Position numbers and translations under genes: made by a program. The notes beneath the pieces are model-generated. The model worked only from the letters and a program-made list of their open reading frames with translations. It did no database searches and was not told where the DNA came from. This document shows, piece after piece, positions 1 through 8,100 of a stretch of 14,522 nt of DNA. This DNA comes from Chrysochromulina tobinii. Taxonomy: Eukaryota; Haptophyta; Prymnesiales; Chrysochromulinaceae. Within the stretch, counting starts at the first letter, position 1, and each line of letters starts with the position of its first letter. Location of the stretch: assembly GCA_001275005.1 (NCBI GenBank), contig JWZX01002033.1, positions 1 through 14,522 of the forward strand. The letters are read 5' to 3'.

Positions 1-2
1 TT

Positions 3-362
3 GCGTATGGGCTCGATCGCACCGCTTTTGAGCGAACGCTCAAGGGCGCGGCAGTGGCCGTCGCCTTGACTGTTTCGGACACTTCATCCCGAACGGTTGA
101 GCCGCCAGTAGTGAGGTTGGCAGCGGAATGGTTGGATCAGGAGCTTACGAAGAGAGCAGCAGTCCAAGGAGGAGAAGGAGAGAGTGTCGAGAGCGATGAG
201 GAGGAAGGCGAGGAGGAGGAGGAGGAGGAAGAGGAGGAGGAGGACGAGGAGGACGAGGACGAGGAGGACGAGGAGGAGGAGGAGGACGAGGAGGACGAGG
301 ACGAGGAGGAGGACGAGGAGGAGGACGAGGACGAGGAGGAAGGCGCGGATGAGGAGCAGTAA
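3..362 (+). CDS. C-terminal part of an unidentified protein with an acidic tail (5' partial)
   Basis: The frame is open from the left edge to a TAA at 360-362, giving about 119 residues. The first 55 or so look like ordinary folded protein, with AYGLDRTAFERTLKGAAVAV near the start and EPPVVRLAAEWLDQELTKRA after it. The remainder is an almost pure Glu/Asp tail encoded by GAG/GAC repeats. I see no ATG in the non-repetitive part, so this is probably the last exon of a plus-strand gene lying outside the window. I do not recognise the family. Acidic tails of this kind are common on nuclear and chromatin proteins, but that is no basis for a function. The opposite strand of the repeat gives only Ser- or Leu-rich shadow frames. 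It converges on the FKBP gene downstream. Confidence 0.5.
   Translation, partial: AYGLDRTAFERTLKGAAVAVALTVSDTSSRTVEPPVVRLAAEWLDQELTKRAAVQGGEGESVESDEEEGEEEEEEEEEEEDEEDEDEEDEEEEEDEEDEDEEEDEEEDEDEEEGADEEQ
197..354. repeat. GAG/GAC trinucleotide low-complexity tract
   Basis: An imperfect run of GAG, GAC and GGA triplets encodes the Glu/Asp tail on the plus strand. Triplet periodicity keeps the frame open whatever the copy number, so length is probably polymorphic. Confidence 0.85.
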
Positions 363-695
363 GGCGAAGAAGGATGACGAGGAGGCTTCGAGGGCGAGGA
401 CGCTACGATGAGTTTCACCGAGCAGGGGGCGGACTACGTTTCCACGATCGTGAAAACTTGCAGTCGCCACACGCCAGTGGCAGTGTTAAGTTTTAGAAAA
501 CCAGTAGTAGAATATTGGTCGTCGTGCGGGCGTGGTGTGAAACGTCTCTCTACTATAGGTCTACATGTACAATACGGAGTCCCGCGCCGTGCCGATCCGC
601 TCGCGCGTCTCAGGGCGCTCACTGGTGGACGACCATGACCATGCAGTAGTGTGATGATCTCATGCTCAGCTAGAGGGCTGTAGGCGTGCCAGCGA
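363..695. other. Convergent intergenic region (3' flanks)
   Basis: This 333-bp stretch lies between the stop codon of the acidic-tail frame and the stop codon of the minus-strand FKBP gene, so it should hold two 3' untranslated regions facing each other. Short frames here (for example 408-638) have no recognisable protein character. I see no repeat, RNA gene or clear polyadenylation signal in it. Confidence 0.5.
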
Positions 696-1124
696 TCAGA
701 GCTCGACCTTTGATTTCCCGTCTATCTTGAGAACCTCTATCTCGAACAGGAGAGTCGCTTGCTTTGGAATTTTCCATGCCGGGAAACCATTGGCGCCGTA
801 GCCTTCGTGCGCCGGGATGCGGAGCTTTCTCACCTCGCCGATTTTCATGCCGAGGCAGCCCTGGTCCCAGCCAGTGATGACCTTGCCAACGCCCGCCTGG
901 TAGCTGAACGGCTGTTGGCCAGCGTCCTTGGTGGACCAGAACTGGTAGCCGCTCTCCTCGACGATGCCGGTGGCGTGGACGGTCACCTGGCTTCCTTTGG
1001 AAACCGCACCCCCAGCGCCCTCAGTGAGCACTTCGTACGTGGTGGCGTAGCCAGCGATCGGATTCGCGAGCGATGAGGCGGCCAGCGCGAACAGTGCGAG
1101 GCCGCGAAGCAGCGTATTCGCCAT
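696..1124 (-). CDS. Secreted FKBP-type peptidyl-prolyl cis-trans isomerase
   Basis: A 142-residue, intronless protein of the FKBP fold, which catalyses or assists proline isomerisation during folding. I chose the ATG at 1122-1124 (MANTLLRG) over the upstream in-frame start at 1214, because it places a classical signal peptide (LLRGLALFALAASSLA) at the N terminus. The extra 30 upstream residues are His-rich and look untranslated. The protein therefore probably enters the secretory pathway, to the ER lumen or onward. Family landmarks are visible: PFSYQAGVGKVITGWDQG (the hydrophobic pocket with the VI..W motif), GEVRKLRIPAHEGYGANG, and the closing strand ATLLFEIEVLKI. Two usual pocket residues are changed: canonical VHYTG is VHATG, and FDSS is FWST. 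There is no retention-type C terminus (it ends SKVEL). Length fits a single-domain FKBP plus signal peptide. Family assignment is firm; enzymatic activity is less certain. Confidence 0.92.
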   Translation of the reverse strand: MANTLLRGLALFALAASSLANPIAGYATTYEVLTEGAGGAVSKGSQVTVHATGIVEESGYQFWSTKDAGQQPFSYQAGVGKVITGWDQGCLGMKIGEVRKLRIPAHEGYGANGFPAWKIPKQATLLFEIEVLKIDGKSKVEL

Positions 1125-1431
1125 CGCCACGCAGATTTGAAGAGCTCGGGCGTGAACGTGAATGAAAAGAGTGTGAACGTGTGGGGGAGGATGGTGAACA
1201 GTTGTCCCAAACACATTACTGTAACCAACACGGTAAACAGTATGGATGGGATGCGCTCGCGGCGGTCGGCTCTAGAGACAAGAGACGCACACCGACCCGG
1301 CGGTACCGCCGAAGTGAGAACACACCCTATTTACATGGCATGCCATCCGATCTATGTGTAATCAAGCGTGATTTGCAACCGCGTGAAGCGCGAGCTCACG
1401 TGCCGCTCACCGCTCGTGTGTGGAAAAGATC

Positions 1432-1474
1432 TCGGAGTCGCAGCTGCCACGTCATCGGAGTCGCAGCTGCCACG
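1432..1474. repeat. Two direct copies of a 20-bp sequence in the NLR 3' flank
   Basis: TCGGAGTCGCAGCTGCCACG occurs at 1432-1451 and again at 1455-1474, identical, with a period of 23 bp. It lies about 60-100 bp beyond the NLR stop codon. It is a recent local duplication; no function is visible. Confidence 0.85.
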
Positions 1475-1513
1475 ATCCGCGCTGCCATCTCAGATACATA
1501 TGGGGCTGCTCCA

Positions 1514-1532
1514 CAAGTGCCCACCACGGCGC
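1514..1532 (-). repeat. Inverted fragment of the family-2 intron repeat, abutting the NLR stop codon
   Basis: Immediately after the TGA at 1533-1535, the minus strand reads GCGCCGTGGTGGGCACTTG. This matches 18 of 19 bases of the family-2 intron element (GCGCCGTGGTGAGCACTTG), which in the introns lies on the plus strand. The copy is thus in the opposite orientation and outside any intron. Confidence 0.6.
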
Positions 1533-2130
1533 TCAGAACTCGAGGGTGCACTGCGTGCCGACGGCGCTGCTCTGCAGGGCCACCTTCGCCTCCTCATCGA
1601 GCGCCGGGTTGAGCGCCATCTTGAGCGTGGTCAGCTTGCACTCGGGCCGGCTCAGGCACCGCACCACCTCCGCCGCGCCCTCGGGCTCCAAATCGGTCGC
1701 AGAGAGATCGAGCTCGCGCACCGTCGTATTCCGCCGCAGAATGCCGGCGAGCAGTCGCGTGGCGGCCTTGTCGAGCGTCTTCTCGCGCAGGCTGACACTC
1801 GTCTGCCCTTCGGGCAGCTCGAACGCGTCGCAGCGCAGGTAGCCGAGCCTACAGATGGCGTTCGCACTGAGCAACACATCGGCGAGGGGCGTGTGGAGGT
1901 TCGGAAATTGTGACACGAAGCGAACGTCCAGCGACGTGAGCGAGGTGTTGCCCTTGAGTGCCGCGACAAGCCGTTGCCCATCAACGAGGGCGGAGCACAG
2001 GTCGAGCCGCGTCAGCTCACACGCCTCGCTTGTGAGCAGGTCGTACAGCTCCTGCATGCCGGCCGGTCCCACCTCTCCGCCGGCCACGTGGAGCGTCGAC
2101 ACGGCGCCGTACTCGTTCATCAGGCTTGGC
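1533..2130 (-). other. C-terminal LRRs (end of exon 16)
   Basis: LRR-type repeats close the protein: ELTRLDLCSALVDGQRLVAA, NTSLTSLDVRFVSQF, the insert CRLGYLRCDAFELPEGQTSV, then AATRLLAGILRRNTTVRELD followed by LSATDLEPEGAAEVV, and KLTTLKMALNPALDEEAKVA. The stop TGA is at 1533-1535. The block is shorter than the module-1 LRRs and carries the same LGxxxCDxF insert. Confidence 0.75.
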
Positions 2131-5100
2131 TCCTTGCTTCGCAGGCGCATCCGTCGGAAGATCGCCCGGCATTGCAAATCGTCGACCTTCATGTCGTTCA
2201 TGTACACACCGAGGCCGAGGACGTGCAGCTGGTTCGCCTTCCGGATGCGTTCGAGCAGCGCGGGAGGCAGCTCGATGGGCACGCCCTCGGCCGTGCTTAC
2301 GCCCATCGTGATCACGAGGCGGTTCATTAACAGCTCCTCGAGCACCGCGGGTGTGAACGACGCGAGCTCAGACAGCTCGCGCACCTCGGCGACGACCACG
2401 AGAGCGCGCAGCTCCATTGCCTGGCCGAGCATGTCGGCGTGGGTGGGGTAGTCCACCTCGAAGGCACGCGTGAGCATGTCGCGCACGCCGACGCGCTTCT
2501 CCTCGGCGAGTGCCGCCGTGAGCGCTGCCATCGAGAGCGAAATCGGGACCGGCCGAATCATCAGCTCGACCTCGCCCGATCTGAGCAGCTCGGCCATGTG
2601 CGCGAGCACCTGTGCATGGAGCAGCTCGCGCTCGGAGCGAGACTGGGCGCGCAGCACCGTCACCTCGGCAGCGCCCACCTCGCCCATCAGCAGCGACTTG
2701 AACGTCTTGAGCGCGTTGATGGGCGCCGTGGCGAGCTCGCGCAGCTCGGCCGACGCGAAGCGCGGCCTCGCCCGCTTCGTCTCGGGCTCCGCCACGGCGC
2801 CCGCCACGGCGCCCGTGGCCGCGGGCGCCGTGGTGAGCGCGGTGTCGGGCGGCACGTACCGGCTCAAGAAGAGACGTTGCTCGCACACCTGCAGCTCCTT
2901 ACCGGTAGGCTCGTCCTTCACAGTCGCGTGGCGTGAAGCGAGCTTGTCGAGGTAGAGCCGGCACGTGTCATCGTACTTGGCGCCCGATGAGAACATTAAC
3001 TTGGCGTGATTCTCTTCATTGAGGTCGACCTCGATCAGAACGCGCTCCGCCACCGCGGGCTTGCCCTTGCCTATTAAGGAACCCTTGCCGAGCCGCACGC
3101 GGTGGGCCGAACCCGAGCGCACGCCCAGCCACTCGTCGACGACCGCCTCGACCAGCTGCCTCTCGTAGAGCAGCAGCAGCTTCTGGCCGCTCTTGTAGGC
3201 GGGGGAGGAGGTGCGACTGACCGTATCGGGACGGAGCTCGATGATCTCGGTCTTGATCCGGTCCGCTTGGTTATCCATTCGGACGGAGCACCGGTCGTCC
3301 GAATGGACCTCAAGCACGGTCGCAAAGCCAGCGCTGCGCTTGACGCGCGCCCCCACCGAGCATCCATAGGCGAGCCACTGTGGGGAAGAGGGGTGGCGCC
3401 GTGGTGAGCACTTGCATGCAGGGCAGGAGGATGGAGGAGGCTCGCGTGCGGAGGCGCCGTGGTGAGCACTTGCATGCAGGGCAGGAGGATGGAGGAGGCT
3501 CGCGTGCGGAGGCGCCGTGGTGAGCACTTGCATGCAGGGCAGGAGGATGGAGGAGGCTCGCGTGCGGAGGCGGCGTGGTGCCTGACCGGCGTCACGAGCA
3601 AATTCGCCTGCGAGCGCCCAGCCTGGCCAGGGACTTGCCACTTGACGTTGACGATGAGCGTGGGCTGTGGAGCGTCGGGCGCGGAGCTCATCTCCTGAGC
3701 CTTCCACGGGAGCCACGTGTCGAAAAACTCGATGCGGTCGAAGATGGAGTCGGACTTATCGCGCTGCTCGCGCACGCGCCCTACCGTCTGCAAATTGAAC
3801 GTCGCGGGGTGAGTTGATGGGAGGAGGGGGGGCAATCAGGTCGCCATCAATGTTGCCATCAGGTCGCCATCAATGTCGCCATCAGGTTGCCATCAAGGTC
3901 ACCATCATCAGCGGAGATCGCACCTGCAATCAGATCGCAATCAATGTCGCAATCATCAGCGGAGAGATCGCACCTGCAAGTTGAACGTCGCGAGGAGCTC
4001 TATGGTTTCGTGACTCGGGATCGTCGACAGGTCTTGAGAGCCCTCGAGCGCGCCGTATGCCGCCTTGTGGCAGTTGAAGAGCAAGATGATGGCGCCGGGC
4101 GGCGCCCAGTCGTGCCGGGACGGGGCGTTATCCGCCCGGCCTTTGGGGCGATCGACGAGCTTCGTCAGATTCGTGTCTTGCCCTTTTTGGAGCGGCGGCA
4201 GGGGGGGCTCTGCCGACTCGTCCGTCTCCTTCTTCTTCGAGAAGCCGAAGAAGCGCCGGATGACCGCGACGCCCTGGCGCGCCTGCTCGACCGAGAACCG
4301 AACGCGCTGTAGTGAGCACTTGCATGCAAGGCAGGTCATCAGTGGCAATCAACGTCCTCGAGCTGGCGCGCCTGCTCGACCGAGGGCTTCTCGAGCGGAT
4401 TGCGTCCGACGGAGAGCTGCAGCTCGTCGCTGAGCTCGCAGATCGAGATCGGGAGCTCGACGATCTTGTTCTCGGAGATATCGAACTTTTGGAGCGCCTT
4501 GAGGTTGCCGATCGCATTTGGGAGTCCACGCAGATTGTTCTTGTGCAGGTCGAGCGACTCGAGGCCCACGAGCAAGCAGATGGCCGGCGGCAGCTCGACG
4601 ATCTGGTTGGAGTGGAGCGAGATGCGCCGGAGGGAGAGCATGGTCGCAATCAGCGAGGGGATCTCCACCAGACGATTCTTCTCGAGCGAGAGGGTGCGAA
4701 GATTGCGCAGCTTGCACATGGGCTCGAGCGCCTTGGCGGGGCAGTCGATGTCGTTCTCATCGAGGCGCAGGTCGGCGAGTGCGCGCAGCTGCTGGCAGAT
4801 GGAGAGGGAGAGGGCTTCAATCTTCGCTCCGGTCGCGTCCTCGACGCCGAGGCCATTGCGCGTGAGATCGAGGGTCTTGAGAGGCGCCGTGCCGAGCCCT
4901 GCCACCACCGCAGCGGCGCCCACAGCCCCCAATTGGTTGTTCTTCAGGTTGATGTAGGTCACTGTCTGGTTGGCCGTCGCGAGGGTGCCCACGAGCACGC
5001 CCGAGAGGGGGCCCACGTTCGATCCAGTGAAGTCGATGCTCTCCTTCTCGCCCTTGCCGCCGCGCACCTGCGGCACCCGAAAGATCAGTGGCGATCAGAG

Positions 5101-8100
5101 GCGATCAGAGGCGATCAGAGGCACTCAGAGGCAACCGCACCTGCGAGACCCGAACCGGCAGCCCGTCGATCTTGACCTCGATGATCGCCGGGTGCGAGCG
5201 GATCGAGACGGCCATCTCGGCAACCCCCTTGGAGTCCAACTTTGGATTATTCGAGAGGTCGAGGAACTCGAGCACCTTGTTCTCGGACAGCGCGGTGGCG
5301 AAGTAGGAGGCATGTTCAGGCCCGACCCCACAGCCAGCGAGCGAGAGCTTCTTGAGCGACTGATTAAACTTGAGCACCCCCGCGAGCAGCATGAGCACAG
5401 CGCTCGAGACGCCCGGCCGTTGGTCGTCCTCGAAGGCCGCCGCGCCATGAGACGCATTCGGGGTGAGGACGAGGTCTGTCAGACCCTCGAGCACTTGGAA
5501 CGCGTCGCACGCAAAGAGGCCGAGGCGGCAGTTGCACTCGTCCTGCAGCAGGTAGGATCCGAGGAAGGCGTAGATGTCCTCCTTGTTCGCCGACGGGATC
5601 TCGCGGATGTCGAGGGAGGTGAGCGACTCGTTGCGCTTGATCGCGAGCGCCGTCTCGTACCCGTCGAGCCCCACATTCGCGCGCAGGTCGAGCTTCTGGA
5701 GCATGCACGGCGCGCGCTCGGACCACAAGAGGCCCTTGAGCGCCACCGTCGTCTGCTTGCCAAGGTCGTTGTTCGCGAGGACGAGCGAGGTTAGCCGATC
5801 GTACCTGTGCGGCCAAAAGGGAGGTGGTGAGGCGCCGTGGTGAGCGCATGCATGCAAGGCAGGACCTCCGTCTCAGGGGGACAAGGGCGCCGTGGTGAGC
5901 GCATGCATGCAAGGCAGGCCCTCCGTCGCACTCAACGTACCCGGGCATCTTCTTCCCAAGCCCGACCGAAAGGCATGAGAGGAGCTTTCCGCCGGCCTTG
6001 TCGTTGAGCTGCACGTTGGTCAGGATGATCTCTCTCAAAGGGCACTTGGGCGACTCGAGCATCGGCCGAAGCAAAATGTGGCCGCCCTCGCCCTCAAGCC
6101 CGATGGCGATCCCGACGCCCGTGTTCGACAGGTCGAGGGTCTCGAGCGCCGTGTTGGGCGCGATCAGCATGCCGATCATCGAGCATGCTACACGCCCCAT
6201 CGCGCCCTCGATGCACGTACGCGACAGGTCGACCCTCCGCGCATCGCCCACCACTTTGGACCCGTTGAGCTCGGGCACGGACAGCCGGATGACCGTCTGG
6301 CCCGCGATCCGGTTGGTGTGAAGGATGTCGAGCTGCGCGAGCGTGTCGTTGCCACGCAGCGCGATCCCGAGGGTCGGGATCTGCTCCATGCGCAGCTGCT
6401 TGAGGGTCATCGCGGTCAGCGTCCGGTTGCCTCGTAGGCAGCCAGCAAGGAATCGGAACGGCTCAACCTCCTTGAGCTCCGTCTTGGACAGATCGAACTC
6501 GCACGTGTCCACCGACGGCTGCAGACCAAAGTCGTTACAGAATGCGACGCGCGAGCCGGGATTCTTGAGCAGCGCCTCGCCGAGCGCCGAGCGCGCCGCG
6601 TTCGCGAGCGTCGCACCGGGGCCGATGTTGAACGTGGTCAGGGTCGTGTTCGTCACGAGCACGCCCGCGAGCAGCACCGCATCGGACGTGGTCGCCTCCT
6701 TTGACCATGTCAGCAGCTTCGTCTCGGGCGTGATCTTGAACACGTCACACTGCAGGAAGCCGAGCTTCTTGTGCTTGTTGTCGAGCAGCGCGCGCCCGAG
6801 GCCGTCCTTGGCGCGTGAGGGCAGGTACCGATCGAGCTCCTCGATGATCTCGATTGAGCCGAGATTTGGGTGAGCTCGCAGGAGATCCGCGAGCGCCGGC
6901 TCGACGCCGGGCTCGTTGTTCGAGAAGCCGAGGTGCCGGATGCTCGTGCAGTTGAGGATGGCCTTGGCCGCGATGCGCACGCCGACGGGGCCCAGACGAT
7001 TGTTGTTCAGGTTCAGGTCGGTGAGCGTCCGGTTCGCCCCGATCGCGTCGCACACGTAGCGCCACTGATTGTCGTCGACGGTGAGCCGTTGGAGATCGTT
7101 ATCTCCGAGATCGAGCAGCGAGAGCGAGGAGCACGTGGCGAGGCACTTGGTGAGACCGGCCACGTCATCCGGGCCGACGTCGTTATTCGCCACGTTGATC
7201 GACTCGACGTTGGAGTTCTCGTCGGTGATGAACCAGAGGGCGGAGCGGCCGTTGGGCGTGAGGGGCGCCTCCCGAAAGTCCCAATGCGCACGTTGCTTCG
7301 CTAGCAGCGAGCCGAGGTGGCCCGCGGCGATGCGGCACGTGTTGTTCATGTACCTGACGAGGGAGGCCATCAGAGAGGTCATCAGAGAGGCCAGCAGAGA
7401 GGCCATCACGTGCCGATTGTTGAGGAAATCAGCGGAGGCCATCAGAGGTCATCAGAGAGGTCGTCAGAGGTCATCAGTGGTCATTCGAGGTCATTAGAGG
7501 TACCGATTGTTGAGGAAATCGGCGGAGGCCTTGTCACTCGACCAGCCCGGCCATCCGATGCCGGCTGGCGGCACGAGGCTCGTCACGAGCATCAGCAGAT
7601 GCTCCGCGTACAAGCCCTCCTGGAAGGAGAGGTGCTTGAACTGGTACTGTGCGGGTGCCTTATCCGATTGGACAGCGAGCGTCGCCGTGAGCGCGACGCC
7701 GTAGTCTCGGTCCATATCGAGGCGCGTCCACAAGCCGAGCTCATCGGGCGTCGCGCCGAGCGCGCAGGCCACGTGCTTCGAGGTGAACTCGCGCCGCCCG
7801 TTCTCCTGGTTCTGGACCGCCACGCGCCGGAGCATCTTCTTACCTGTGGGAAAGAGAGAGGGGCGCCGTGATGAACGCATGCATGCAAGGGGCATGCATG
7901 CGTTCGAGCGCCGGAGCATCTTCTTACCCATCTCGTTCAACGCCGTCTCGGAGAGGGCCACCGGCGCTGATACGTACTCGACGAGCGCCGTCACGGGCGC
8001 GTGCATCAGGTGCGACTTGGGGACGACGGCGGTGATGGCGGTGCGTAGGTCCGTGCCGCCCTTGCCCACCTTGTCGAGCACGCGCACCACGAGCGAGTAG

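Larger units (their letters stand above)
1125..1532. other. Spacer: NLR 3' flank and FKBP upstream region
   Basis: A 408-bp gap separates two genes read in the same direction. It should contain the 3' UTR of the giant NLR gene and the promoter and 5' UTR of the FKBP gene. I see no TATA-like or other promoter element that I would defend. It holds a tandem 20-bp repeat at 1432-1474 and a fragment of an intron repeat at 1514-1532. The plus-strand frames across it show no domain character. Confidence 0.5.
3050..4230 (-). other. Beta-rich domain, module-2 copy (exons 14-16)
   Basis: After a charged, Pro-rich junction (FSKKKETDESAEPPLPPLQ), the sequence NAPSRHDWAPPGAIILLFNC starts a second copy of the module-1 beta-rich domain. 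It continues through IFDRIEFFDTWLPW (module 1: FLERVEFPDVWVN), LLVTP|WLAYGCSVGARV (module 1: IRVHPWLAYACSIGARM) and SGQKLLLLYERQLVEAVVDE, then WLGV (module 1: RILLVHHKKLVDATVLNWLG). The copy is diverged and lacks the SH3-like pair. Introns O and P interrupt it, while the module-1 copy has no intron at either place. Confidence 0.65.
4230..7353 (-). other. Large LRR block of two types with cap (exons 11-14)
   Basis: Exons 11-13 encode about 900 residues of LRRs. The first part is ribonuclease-inhibitor-like: VESINVANNDVGPDDVAGL, LTDLNLNNNRLGPVGVRIAA, LTSLVLANNDLGKQTTVALK and VTYINLKNNQLGAVGAAAVV. The last part (about 4400-4740) is the 23-residue typical type: LRTLSLEKNRLVEIPSLI, LRRISLHSNQIVELPPAICL, LESLDLHKNNLRGLPNAIGN and LQKFDISENKIVELPISICE. 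The block ends with NPLEKPSVEQARQ|GVAVIRRFFG, a common C-terminal cap of such arrays. That cap is completed only if GC-AG intron N is removed, which supports that splice. Two inserts carry an LGxxxCDxF signature. Confidence 0.8.

Noticed and set aside
137-470. Minus-strand Ser-rich and Leu-rich frames over the acidic repeat
   Set aside because: They are simply the complement of GAG/GAC triplets; the plus frame has normal protein sequence before the tract.
696-1214. Longer FKBP start at 1214
   Set aside because: It would bury the signal peptide behind 30 His-rich residues; the ATG at 1124 starts directly at a classical signal peptide.
3378-3586. Reading through intron P as coding sequence (the frame stays open through the 58-bp repeats)
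   Set aside because: The repeats give only low-complexity peptides, and removal yields the WLAY motif matching the module-1 paralog.
3974-5067. A gene boundary between module 1 and module 2
   Set aside because: No intergenic gap exists, phases match through introns N and O, and the LRR cap QARQGVAVIRRFFG spans intron N. It remains the main alternative, to be settled by cDNA.
4312-5175. 287-residue plus-strand open frame
   Set aside because: Antisense shadow of well-formed LRR repeats; it crosses introns M and N and has no coherent fold pattern.
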